Positions 1 through 7,478 of a stretch of DNA of 64,000 bases are shown piece after piece. The notes beneath the pieces were generated by a model, which worked only from the letters and a program-made list of their open reading frames with translations, did not search any database and had not been told where the DNA came from. Every line of letters starts with the position of its first letter. Position 1 is the first letter of the stretch. The position numbers were made by a program, and so were the translations under genes. The stretch comes from Thiomicrorhabdus sp033238645 (GTDB lineage Bacteria > Pseudomonadota > Gammaproteobacteria > Thiomicrospirales > Thiomicrospiraceae): contig BQXR01000001.1 of the NCBI GenBank assembly GCA_033238645.1, positions 266,677 to 330,676 on the forward strand. Direction: 5' to 3'.

Positions 1-122
1 AGTTTACTGTTTCTTGTTTTGTAGAAAAATTAAATACCAAATTTGAATCGACCGCTTCCAACCGCCGTAAGGCAGAGCAAAAAGCGGCTGAAGAAGCATT
101 AATCGCACTAGGCGAAATTTAA
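1..122 (+). CDS. rnc: Ribonuclease III, C-terminal end (partial)
   Basis: The first 122 bases carry an open frame (codons starting at position 3) that ends in TAA at 120-122. It encodes about 39 residues, ending in KAAEEALIALGEI. This alanine- and lysine-rich helix, with SNRRKAEQKAAEEA just before it, matches the end of the double-stranded-RNA-binding domain of RNase III, which processes rRNA and other structured RNAs in the cytoplasm. The next gene, era, starts 10 bases later, and rnc-era-recO is the usual proteobacterial order. The catalytic domain lies outside the window, so the call rests on the C-terminal helix and on gene order. Confidence 0.85.
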   Translation, partial: FTVSCFVEKLNTKFESTASNRRKAEQKAAEEALIALGEI

Positions 123-132
123 GGATAGCGAT

Positions 133-1110
133 ATGACAAATAAGAAAACTTTAGATTTAGATGCGATTTTAGCTGGTGGTAATGATAGCGAAAATGAGAT
201 TGAAACCGATTACCAAACAGGTTTTGCAGCCGTAATTGGTCGCCCAAATGTGGGCAAGTCAACCATTATGAATGAGTTGCTGGGTCAGAAATTGAGTATT
301 ACATCGCATAAGCCACAAACAACACGTCACCGTATTCACGGCATCTATACGACACCTGAACACCAAATTATCTATGTAGATACCCCTGGTATGCACTTAG
401 GAGGTGAAAAATCGATCAACGAATATATGAACAAGACCGCCAACAGTGCTTTTGCCGATGTTGATGTAATTCTGTTTGTCGTTGAAGCGGGTCGCTGGAC
501 CAAAGAAGATGAAGCCGTTGCTAAGAAGCTAGAAGGTATTGAAACGCCAGTAGTTGTTTTGATGAATAAAATAGATAACTACAAAAATAAAGAAGACCTA
601 TTTCCATTTTTAGAAACGGTGGGTAAAAATGTTCAGATGGATACTTTGATTCCCATCTCTGCCTATAAAAAAAGTGGATTAGATCTGATCAAACAAGAGG
701 TGCTTAAGTACCTGCCTAAACAAGCCCCTATTTTTCCAGAAGAGTATATTACGGATCGTTCGCAACGTTTTTTAGCGTCAGAGATCATTCGCGAAAAGCT
801 AATGCGTACCTTGGGTGAGGAAGTGCCTTACGGTTCAACCGTTGAGATTGAACAGTTTAAGTTTGATAAGGACGAAGATCGCTGGTTGGTTAATGCATTA
901 ATTTTGGTTGAGCGTAAAGGCCAGAAGCAGATCGTTATCGGTAAGAAAGGTGCTCTGATTAAAGAGATGGGCATTCAGGCACGTAGAGACCTGATTGCAC
1001 TACTTGACGGTCGTGTGCATTTAGAACTTTGGGTTAAAGTTAAAGCAAACTGGTCTGATGATGCACGTGCATTGGCCAGTTTGGGATATGACGATAACTA
1101 CAGTAGTTAA
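133..1110 (+). CDS. era: GTPase Era
   Basis: Era is a cytoplasmic GTPase that binds the 3' end of 16S rRNA and acts in 30S ribosome assembly. The 325-residue product has the G1 loop GRPNVGKS (about 36-43), DTPG (83-86) and NKID (145-148). A C-terminal KH domain contains VIGKKGALIKEMG. It is about 25 residues longer than E. coli Era because of an acidic N-terminal tail before the G domain. The ATG at 133 follows AAGGATAGCG and lies 10 bases after rnc, consistent with co-transcription. A strong hairpin with a T run follows the stop and separates era from recO. Confidence 0.97.
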   Translation: MTNKKTLDLDAILAGGNDSENEIETDYQTGFAAVIGRPNVGKSTIMNELLGQKLSITSHKPQTTRHRIHGIYTTPEHQIIYVDTPGMHLGGEKSINEYMNKTANSAFADVDVILFVVEAGRWTKEDEAVAKKLEGIETPVVVLMNKIDNYKNKEDLFPFLETVGKNVQMDTLIPISAYKKSGLDLIKQEVLKYLPKQAPIFPEEYITDRSQRFLASEIIREKLMRTLGEEVPYGSTVEIEQFKFDKDEDRWLVNALILVERKGQKQIVIGKKGALIKEMGIQARRDLIALLDGRVHLELWVKVKANWSDDARALASLGYDDNYSS

Positions 1111-1116
1111 TTGTCT

Positions 1117-1157
1117 CGCTACACAATCATATTTATTGTGTAGCGCTGTGTTTTTTT
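1117..1157 (+). terminator. Rho-independent terminator after era
   Basis: An 11-bp perfect stem (CGCTACACAAT at 1117-1127 with its complement at 1135-1145) encloses a 7-base loop. Seven T residues follow at 1151-1157, after a five-base spacer. It sits just after the era stop codon and would end the rnc-era transcript. Confidence 0.75.
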
Positions 1158-1199
1158 GGTTCAATGATGTAGTCATTTAGATAGGGCGAGTAGTTTTTA

Positions 1200-1919
1200 A
1201 TGGAGATAGAGCAACTGGCCTTTGTTTTGCACTCTCGCCCTTATCGTGAAACCAGTGTCTTAGTGACCTTTTTCTCGCCTGACTATGGTAAGTTTAATGG
1301 CGTTGTCCGTGGAGTAAGAGGGGGGCGAAAAACATCCTCTCAAAAATCAGCCATACTGCAACCCTTTCAGTTACTCACGATTCAATGGCGAGAGCGAGCG
1401 AATAAAACCTCTGACTTAGTCTCAATTCAACAGTTCGAACTTGCTAACCTAGGTTTTCCTTTAAGCGGTGATGCCAGTATTTGTGGTCTGTATCTAAATG
1501 AACTGCTTTATCGGTTATTATTCCCTCAGGTTGCCGCAGAGCCTCTGTTTGAACACTATCAAAAAGCACTCTATCAACTGCTCTCGGCCAAAAATAGAAA
1601 TGAACAAGCCTGGTCCCTGCGTCAGTTTGAGCATCAGTTATTAAATGAGTTGGGTCAGGCTTTGGTTTGTGATGTAGATCTCTACCAGCAACCGATTGAT
1701 GCGCAAGCAGATTACTACTTCTATCCTGAGACAGGTGCTATTAAAGTCGAGATGGATAGTCTAGCAACGGGTATTGCCATCAGTGGCCAGTGTTTAACAG
1801 TTCTGGCACAACAATCCTACTGCGAAGCCTGTCTACCGCAGTTAAAACAGTTATTTAGAACTATATTAAATCAGTATTTGGGTGATAAACCCATAATGAC
1901 ACGTCAGCTTTTTAGGTAG
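1200..1919 (+). CDS. recO: DNA repair protein RecO
   Basis: RecO binds single-stranded DNA and SSB and loads RecA in the RecF recombination pathway. The 239-residue product starts with the OB-fold region typical of RecO (AFVLHSRPYRETSVLVTFFS, then GVVRGVRGG). It continues with the helical C-terminal part containing CGLYLNELLYRLL and YCEACLPQLKQLFR. Length equals that of known RecO proteins. It lies between era and pdxJ, the usual context. The start at 1200 directly precedes EIEQLAFVLHSRP, so no alternative start is needed. No close Shine-Dalgarno sequence is obvious. Confidence 0.95.
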   Translation: MEIEQLAFVLHSRPYRETSVLVTFFSPDYGKFNGVVRGVRGGRKTSSQKSAILQPFQLLTIQWRERANKTSDLVSIQQFELANLGFPLSGDASICGLYLNELLYRLLFPQVAAEPLFEHYQKALYQLLSAKNRNEQAWSLRQFEHQLLNELGQALVCDVDLYQQPIDAQADYYFYPETGAIKVEMDSLATGIAISGQCLTVLAQQSYCEACLPQLKQLFRTILNQYLGDKPIMTRQLFR

Positions 1920-1959
1920 CCGTGTTATTAATTCAAGAAGTTATTAAAAGGAAAAATTC

Positions 1960-2706
1960 ATGAATCCAATTTACCTAGGTTTGAATATCGATCACGTTGC
2001 CACTCTAAGACAAGCGCGTGGTACGTCTTACCCTGATCCGATTAAAGCGGCATTGGATGCTGAGATGGCAGGGGCAGATAGTATTACGCTGCATTTGCGT
2101 GAAGATCGTCGTCATATTCAAGATGAAGATGTAGTTCGTCTCTCGGCAATGCGTCAAACCAAAGTAAACCTTGAGATGGCTGCGACTGAAGAGATGGTAA
2201 AAATTGCCATTGAGAATAAGCCAGAAGATATCTGTCTTGTACCAGAGAAGCGTGAAGAGCTAACCACAGAGGGTGGGTTAGATGTGGCAGGCCAAATGCC
2301 ATGGCTAACGGATATTTGTGCCCATTTAGCGGCGGCAGATTGCCGTGTGTCTCTATTTATTGATCCTGATGAAAAGCAGATTGAAGCAGCTAAAGAAGTC
2401 GGTGCACCCGTGATAGAACTGCACACAGGAACTTATGCTGAATTAACTAAACCAGCAGAGATAGAATCAGAATTAGAACGTATTCGCCATGCAGCTGAGT
2501 ATGCTACCCGTTTAGGGCTTGTTGTTAATGCTGGGCACGGTTTGCACTACCATAATGTTCAAGCAATCGCGGCGATTAAAGAGATTGAAGAGTTAAATAT
2601 TGGTCATGCGATTATTGCACAAGCGGTCTTCTCTGGCCTACCAGAATCAATCCGTGAAATGAAACGTATTATGGTTGAAGCGCGTCAGCAAGCTTACTTA
2701 AAGTAA
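1960..2706 (+). CDS. pdxJ: Pyridoxine 5'-phosphate synthase
   Basis: PdxJ condenses 1-deoxy-D-xylulose 5-phosphate with 3-amino-2-oxopropyl phosphate to make pyridoxine 5'-phosphate, the last ring-forming step of the DXP-dependent vitamin B6 pathway. The 248-residue TIM-barrel protein begins with LGLNIDHVATLRQARGT, a family signature. It also has ITLHLREDRRHIQ, NLEMAATEEM, ELHTGTYAE and VNAGHGLHYHNV. AAAAGGA lies 9-10 bases before the ATG. It is followed after 31 bases by acpS, the classic pdxJ-acpS pair. Confidence 0.97.
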   Translation: MNPIYLGLNIDHVATLRQARGTSYPDPIKAALDAEMAGADSITLHLREDRRHIQDEDVVRLSAMRQTKVNLEMAATEEMVKIAIENKPEDICLVPEKREELTTEGGLDVAGQMPWLTDICAHLAAADCRVSLFIDPDEKQIEAAKEVGAPVIELHTGTYAELTKPAEIESELERIRHAAEYATRLGLVVNAGHGLHYHNVQAIAAIKEIEELNIGHAIIAQAVFSGLPESIREMKRIMVEARQQAYLK

Positions 2707-2737
2707 TCTTTAGAAATATCAGGAAAAGGGTTGTAAC

Positions 2738-3118
2738 GTGATTGTCGGAGTCGGAACTGATATTGTTGATGTAGATCGTATTGCAAAAGTCTATGCTAGA
2801 CAAGGCGATGCGTTTGTTAAAAGGCTGCTTTCTGAAGATGAACAGCTTGAACTAGTTGATCAACGCTATCCTGAACGTTTTTTAGCAAAACGTTGGGCAC
2901 TCAAAGAGGCTGTTTCTAAGGCCTTGGGTACTGGAATTGCGCAGGGGGTCTGCTTTAAAGATATGACTATTGGTCATAAAGCCTCTGGTCAGCCCATCCT
3001 TGTTTTATCGGGAACAACGCTTGAAAAATCTGATGCATTAGGTATTGCCGCTTGGTCCATTAGTGTCAGTGACGAAAAGCATCATACTGTGGCTTTTGTG
3101 GTCGCTGAATCTAAATAG
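2738..3118 (+). CDS. acpS: Holo-[acyl-carrier-protein] synthase
   Basis: AcpS transfers 4'-phosphopantetheine from CoA to a serine of acyl carrier protein, activating it for fatty acid synthesis. The 126-residue product starts from a GTG codon at 2738. It has the magnesium-binding VGTDIVDVDRI motif at the N terminus and the second family motif FLAKRWALKEAVSKALGTGI near residues 47-66. The ending WSISVSDEKHHTVAFVVAE is typical. An AGGAAAAGGG sequence precedes the start. It lies 31 bases after pdxJ and is probably translated from the same message. Confidence 0.96.
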   Translation: MIVGVGTDIVDVDRIAKVYARQGDAFVKRLLSEDEQLELVDQRYPERFLAKRWALKEAVSKALGTGIAQGVCFKDMTIGHKASGQPILVLSGTTLEKSDALGIAAWSISVSDEKHHTVAFVVAESK

Positions 3119-3163
3119 TAAGTGATTAAAACACCTCTTCTATTGTTCTCTAAGGTTTAATAT

Positions 3164-3529
3164 ATGAAACTTCAACTTCCTTTAATCGGTACTCAAACGG
3201 TCGTATGCAATGGTAGTTTGTGCCTGCCATTAGCTGAATTTTTCAACTCTCAGCTCTGTGATATTGACCGCCAACTGGTTAGGGATCTCAGCTTTATCAG
3301 TCAGCTAGCGCACTATAAAGAAGGTATGAAAATTTCGCATGTAGCCTACTTGCAAGAGAATCGTTTTCAAGTGCACTTTGTCTATACTTGGCATATCTTT
3401 CAAGGGTGCATAGGTCTGGATGAGACAGGGGAGATGAAGGATAAAGCTAACTTTACTGTATCCAATCTCGGTGAGATTCAGCTAGATCTGAGTGCTTTTC
3501 AAGCCCAATCAACCGCAGATGAACTTTAA
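3164..3529 (+). CDS. Uncharacterised 121-residue protein
   Basis: I do not recognise this family. The 121-residue protein has no signal peptide or membrane segment. Cysteines occur in VVCNGSLCLP, NSQLCDIDRQ and QGCIGLDE. The central part (KISHVAYLQENRFQVHFVYTWHIFQGCIGLDE) alternates polar and hydrophobic residues like a beta-sheet. The C terminus (NFTVSNLGEIQLDLSAF) is also strand-like. It sits 45 bases after acpS and 41 bases before the DUF445 gene, all on the same strand, so it may belong to that transcription unit. Coding seems likely from the length and codon pattern. No function is proposed. Confidence 0.65.
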   Translation: MKLQLPLIGTQTVVCNGSLCLPLAEFFNSQLCDIDRQLVRDLSFISQLAHYKEGMKISHVAYLQENRFQVHFVYTWHIFQGCIGLDETGEMKDKANFTVSNLGEIQLDLSAFQAQSTADEL

Positions 3530-3570
3530 ACAACTAAACGTACTCAATAGATAATAGAGATTTAAAACCG

Positions 3571-4275
3571 ATGAATAAAAGTATCTTAACTAACTTAATT
3601 GCTGCCACTGTTCTTGCCTTAGGTTGGGGTCTCAAAGATGACCTTCTCATGATGATCGGTCTATTTGCCTTGTCAGGTGCGCTTACCAACTGGCTAGCGA
3701 TTCATATGCTATTTGAGAAAGTTCCGGGTCTAATTGGCTCAGGCGTCATTCCAAATCGTTTTGAAGCCTTTAAAGAGGCCATTAAAACCCTAATGATGGA
3801 GCAGTTCTTCACCCAAGAGAACATCGATAGATTTCTAGCAGGGGGAGGCTCTCAATCAAAACTTAATCTAGGGCCTGTTATCAAGAAAGTAGATCTTTCA
3901 CCCTCATTTGATCGATTGATTGATGTGATTATGAACTCCTCTTTCGGTAGCATGCTGGGTATGCTGGGGGGGGCTGAAGCCTTAACCCCCCTTAAAGAGC
4001 CTTTTATCATGAGTATGAAAGAGTCAATTATTGAGATTACAGAGAAAGACTCATTTAACCAACTACTCCAAGAACAGATAGATCAACCAGAAGTAATGCA
4101 AGATATTCAAAGCAAGGTTGCAGAGATTATTGATGCACGTCTTGAAGAGTTAACGCCACAGCTCGTTAAAGAGATGGTACAAACAATGATTAGAGAGCAC
4201 CTAGGTTGGCTGGTTGTTTGGGGTGGTGTCTTCGGTGGAATTATCGGACTTATCTCCTCGCTGATTGTTTTGTAA
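3571..4275 (+). CDS. DUF445 family membrane protein
   Basis: This 234-residue protein belongs to the DUF445 family (YjiN/YheB-like) of unknown function. An N-terminal hydrophobic segment of about residues 8-40 leads into ALTNWLAIHMLFEKVPGLIGSGVIPNRF, the conserved motif that places a helix next to a phosphate- or membrane-proximal loop. A helical, charged middle part follows. A second hydrophobic segment at the end (HLGWLVVWGGVFGGIIGLISSLIVL) probably anchors it in the inner membrane. It contains an eight-G run at 3966-3973 inside the GMLGGAEA region. Confidence 0.8.
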   Translation: MNKSILTNLIAATVLALGWGLKDDLLMMIGLFALSGALTNWLAIHMLFEKVPGLIGSGVIPNRFEAFKEAIKTLMMEQFFTQENIDRFLAGGGSQSKLNLGPVIKKVDLSPSFDRLIDVIMNSSFGSMLGMLGGAEALTPLKEPFIMSMKESIIEITEKDSFNQLLQEQIDQPEVMQDIQSKVAEIIDARLEELTPQLVKEMVQTMIREHLGWLVVWGGVFGGIIGLISSLIVL

Positions 4276-4316
4276 CGCTTAAAATTAATAATCAGCTGAT
4301 CCATCATCGATGTATT

Positions 4317-4345
4317 AAAACTTACCTTTTGGTGAGTTTTAAGTT
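4317..4345. terminator. Possible weak terminator after the DUF445 gene
   Basis: AAAACTTACC (4317-4326) can pair with GGTGAGTTTT (4331-4340) with one wobble pair around a TTTT loop. A-rich and T-rich flanks make it usable in either direction. It lies about 40 bases after the DUF445 stop. Stem stability is modest, so the call is tentative. Confidence 0.35.
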
Positions 4346-4549
4346 TCAAGTAGCTGTTTTGATACACTGTTGTTTAGGTAAAACCATTCATGCTGATAAT
4401 GGCTGGTAGAAGGGCTTTTATAAATTATTTTTAGCTGGTTGAATATTTAAGAAGGACACTCACCCAGTCAATTTTATTTAGTCAGAAAAAAAGCACTGAG
4501 ATGTGCTATTATCCAGACCATCTTAAATTTAGTCTTTCCTGAGAGTTTA

Positions 4550-4912
4550 GTGTACAAACGTTTTCTGTCTTTTATCTTGTTAACTTTAATGGCTATACAG
4601 TCGGTTAACGCGACGGCTGATGTTTATCACTCTGAAGATGAATCCTCTTTTTTTAGTACAAGCCTGCATGACCCCATAAAGAATAGCGCTATATCCCCTT
4701 CTGATTTATTAGAACAAGCTTATAATCAAACGCCTGGTTCATGTGACAATCATGACGTTTGTCACTCTAATTGCAGTTTACAACTACACTATTTACCAGA
4801 TAGTTGCTTAGCTATTTCAGAGGCTCGTATTGCAGGTTTGCTTAATAATAACTCTCGAAACCTATGGGTTGACTCTCAATCCTCTTCTCTATTTCGTCCT
4901 CCAAGAACTTAA
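4550..4912 (+). CDS. CzcI-like small periplasmic protein
   Basis: The 120-residue product starts from a GTG at 4550. A hydrophobic signal peptide (FLSFILLTLMAIQSVNATA) is probably cleaved near residue 22. The mature part is short and has a Cys/His cluster, SCDNHDVCHSNC, plausible for metal binding. It ends in SLFRPPRT. Small secreted proteins with a Cys/His cluster and an Arg/Pro-rich end are often encoded just before czcCBA and are called CzcI-like; their role is unclear, possibly metal sensing or regulation. It lies 78 bases before czcC on the same strand. The family link is inferred from context and motif, not from a search. Confidence 0.6.
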   Translation: MYKRFLSFILLTLMAIQSVNATADVYHSEDESSFFSTSLHDPIKNSAISPSDLLEQAYNQTPGSCDNHDVCHSNCSLQLHYLPDSCLAISEARIAGLLNNNSRNLWVDSQSSSLFRPPRT

Positions 4913-4990
4913 CCCGTTTTAATTTTTAAGTATTAAGTCGCTTTATTTAAGAGCGTCTAGATTTTAAACATTTAAAAATGTGGTATCAGC

Positions 4991-6331
4991 ATGTTAATAA
5001 TTTTAAAAGTACCCACTGTGTTGGGTACTGTCTTAACTAAAAAGCTCTTTTTGGGCTTTCTATCCAGTGTGTTTATTTTAGGTTCTATCAGCCACAGTGT
5101 TGCTTCAGAAGTACCATTGACACTGAATCAGGCACTTAAAAGAACTTTAGATTTTAATCCCTCTTTGAAAATTTATGATGTGAAAACGCAGGTTTTGCAG
5201 GGGCACCTTGCAACCGCTCGATTGAATCCAAGTTATCAGCTGGGTCTCGATCTTGATAATGTCGTGGGTTCTGGTGACTTTAATGGTTTGAGTCGTTCTG
5301 AGTTAACAATCTCTTTGTCTTCAGTGATCGAATTGGGCGATAAACCCGCTTCTAGAACGCAGGTGGTGGAGAGTCGACAGTCTTTTTTACACGTTCAAAA
5401 ACAGGCAGAATCTTTGGCGTTATTAGGGTTAACGACTCGACGCTATATTGATGTTTTGAGTGCGCAGGCCTTGTTGGAATTAGCCGAAGAGAAGCTAACA
5501 CTCGCTAAGTCAGCGTATATTTTAGTGACCAAACGTGTTAAAGCTGGAGCAACACCAGACTTAGAGGCGAAGCGTGCGCATACGGCGATTGTGCGGGCTG
5601 AGTTGAGTTATTCAGCGGAGTTACAAAAACTGGTATTTGCTAAAGTTGCTTTGGCCAATAGCTGGGGGGCGACTGAGGTTAATTTTGATTTTGTCGAGGG
5701 ATCGCTTTATCAGTTTTCTCAAGATGTGTCATTTGAAAGCCTTTATGCAAAGGTTAAGAGTAACCCAATGATTCTGCTGTTAGCGGCAGAGCAGAGAGTT
5801 AAGGCATCAGAATATCGACTGGCTCAAGTACGGTCAAAGCTGGATATTGATTGGCAGATTGGGTTTCGTCGTTTTGAAGAGTCGAGTGATGTCGCTTTGG
5901 TGGCGGGGCTAAGTATTCCGTTATATAAAGATAATAGGCAGGTTGGTTTAATACAGTCAGCAAAAGCAGAAGTTGAGCAGATAAAAATGCAAAAGGAGCT
6001 GGCACTGTTGCCACTCTATTTACAGCTTTATAGTGCGTACTCGCACCGCCAGCAAGCACTGTTAACGGTTAAGCAGTTCCAAGAGGTGGTTGTACCAGAG
6101 TTAAAGCAAGTATTAGATGAGACACAGTTGGCTTATCAAAATGGGCTTTATGGCTATCTGGAATACATTACCTCAAGACACGAGTTACTGAGCGCCAAAA
6201 AAACCTTAATTGAGTCTGCAGCTGCAGGACTTAAATACGGACTAGAAATAGAACAACTCATTGCAGAGCCTTTGTCTGTATTGGATGAGAGCGAGAATAA
6301 GATGACAGGAAAAATTAATTATGAAAAATAA
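4991..6331 (+). CDS. czcC: CzcC-type outer-membrane efflux protein
   Basis: This 446-residue TolC-family protein would form the outer-membrane channel of a tripartite heavy-metal (Co/Zn/Cd class) efflux pump. An N-terminal signal segment (FLGFLSSVFILGSISHSVA) is followed by LTLNQALKRTLDFNPSLKI, the family start. Two long coiled-coil repeats include LELAEEKLTLAKSAYILVTKRVKAGATPDLEA and LPLYLQLYSAYSHRQQALLTVKQF. The true start may lie downstream of 4991, because residues 1-17 precede the signal peptide. The gene overlaps czcB by 11 bases, which points to translational coupling. Confidence 0.88.
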   Translation: MLIILKVPTVLGTVLTKKLFLGFLSSVFILGSISHSVASEVPLTLNQALKRTLDFNPSLKIYDVKTQVLQGHLATARLNPSYQLGLDLDNVVGSGDFNGLSRSELTISLSSVIELGDKPASRTQVVESRQSFLHVQKQAESLALLGLTTRRYIDVLSAQALLELAEEKLTLAKSAYILVTKRVKAGATPDLEAKRAHTAIVRAELSYSAELQKLVFAKVALANSWGATEVNFDFVEGSLYQFSQDVSFESLYAKVKSNPMILLLAAEQRVKASEYRLAQVRSKLDIDWQIGFRRFEESSDVALVAGLSIPLYKDNRQVGLIQSAKAEVEQIKMQKELALLPLYLQLYSAYSHRQQALLTVKQFQEVVVPELKQVLDETQLAYQNGLYGYLEYITSRHELLSAKKTLIESAAAGLKYGLEIEQLIAEPLSVLDESENKMTGKINYEK

Positions 6332-7442
6332 ACAGATGATAAAACCACTAATTTTTGTAGGCTTGTTGGGGGCTTTTTTATGGCCTAATGCGATATTAGC
6401 GGGTAAAGATGGGCATGTACACTCTGCACAAGAGTCTCATCAGAATGAGATAGATAAACATGCTTCGCATAAAGAGGAAGTTCATCAAGAGAGTAGGCAT
6501 GAAGGGAATGATGAGCATGATGAGCATGATGAACATGATGAACATGATGAACATGATGAACATGATGAACATGATGAACATGATGAACATGATGAACATG
6601 ATGAACATGATGAACATGATGAACATGATGAACAAGTTGATCGATCTGAAATCTCAGCAGAATTGGCTCAAAAAATAGGCATTACTACTCAGGTTGCCAA
6701 GTCAGGTATTTTAAATCTAACAAAGACGCTTCATGGCGTAGTGGCCGTAGATCCGAGCCGAATGACTCATATTAAGGCTAGATTTCCAGGATTGATTACC
6801 AAGGTTAAAGTTAAGGTGGGCGATCAGGTTAAAAAAGGCCAAATTTTGGCTGAGATAGAGGCAAATCAAAGCTTGAAGCGTTATCAAATTAGATCTCCTT
6901 TTGCGGCAATGGTCATTGCGCGTCATGCAAATTCAGGAGAGCTTGCAGATCAAACAACCCTATTTACGCTGGCAAATTATGATCAAGTATTAGCCGAGTT
7001 TAAGGTGTTTCCAAATCAGATGGCATCGGTTAAAAAAGGTCAGTGGGTTACGGTTTCGTCTGAGACGGAAACTGATCGAAGTCGCATCAATTATTTATTA
7101 GCCAGCCAAAACCAACAGCCTTTTAAAATTGCACGAGTCACTTTAGATAATGAGCAGGGGGGGTGGGCTCCTGGCGTATGGTTAACTGGCAAAGTTAGTG
7201 TTAGTGAAGCAGAGGTACCGTTATTAGTTGATAACCGTGCAATACAGATATTTGAAGGCAGTAGTGTCGTATTTATAAAAGAGGGTGAGTTTTATGAAGC
7301 ACGACCACTCAAGTTAGGTCATCGGGATGATGTGAATACGCAAGTCCTATCAGGTCTGGAAGCTGGTAGCGTCTATGTGGTTGAGAACAGCTATCTGATT
7401 AAGGCAGATATTGAGAAGTCGAGTGCGGCTCATGAACATTAA
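6321..7442 (+). CDS. czcB: CzcB-type periplasmic adaptor with His/Asp/Glu repeat
   Basis: This 373-residue membrane-fusion protein would bridge CzcA and CzcC across the periplasm. A signal peptide (LIFVGLLGAFLWPNAILA) precedes a His-rich stretch of about residues 28-105. That stretch contains 13 copies of Asp-Glu-His and a final Asp-Glu-Gln. The conserved adaptor region starts at ISAELAQKIGITTQVAKSG. A lipoyl/barrel-sandwich part contains GLITKVKVKVGDQVKKGQILAEIE, and the C-terminal domain includes FEGSSVVFIKEGEFYEARPLKLG. His-rich linkers are known in CzcB proteins and are thought to bind or buffer metal. The length and purity of the repeat here are notable. A seven-G motif lies at 7157-7163. 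Confidence 0.9.
   Translation: MKNKQMIKPLIFVGLLGAFLWPNAILAGKDGHVHSAQESHQNEIDKHASHKEEVHQESRHEGNDEHDEHDEHDEHDEHDEHDEHDEHDEHDEHDEHDEHDEHDEQVDRSEISAELAQKIGITTQVAKSGILNLTKTLHGVVAVDPSRMTHIKARFPGLITKVKVKVGDQVKKGQILAEIEANQSLKRYQIRSPFAAMVIARHANSGELADQTTLFTLANYDQVLAEFKVFPNQMASVKKGQWVTVSSETETDRSRINYLLASQNQQPFKIARVTLDNEQGGWAPGVWLTGKVSVSEAEVPLLVDNRAIQIFEGSSVVFIKEGEFYEARPLKLGHRDDVNTQVLSGLEAGSVYVVENSYLIKADIEKSSAAHEH
6510..6635 (+). repeat. Nine-base tandem repeat encoding Asp-Glu-His units
   Basis: Thirteen uninterrupted 9-bp units (GATGARCAT) run from 6510 to 6626, followed by a degenerate fourteenth unit ending in CAA. The first two units use GAG and the rest use GAA, so 11 units are identical at the DNA level. 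The unit length is a multiple of three, so copy-number changes would keep czcB in frame. All of it lies in the periplasmic N-terminal part of CzcB. Confidence 0.97.
7152..7163 (+). repeat. G-tract motif GAGCAG-G(n) inside czcB
   Basis: GAGCA is followed by seven Gs (7157-7163). It lies in the coding strand of czcB and is one of the strand-polar copies described in the findings. Confidence 0.7.
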
Positions 7443-7478
7443 ATTACTGACAGAACCTGCTTATAAAAGAGAGTTAAT

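Noticed and set aside
6396..6678. Long open frames on both strands over the czcB repeat, giving Met-Phe-Ile and Asn-Met-Met repeats
   Set aside because: They are side effects of the 9-bp repeat, which has no stop in several frames. They lack any other protein feature.
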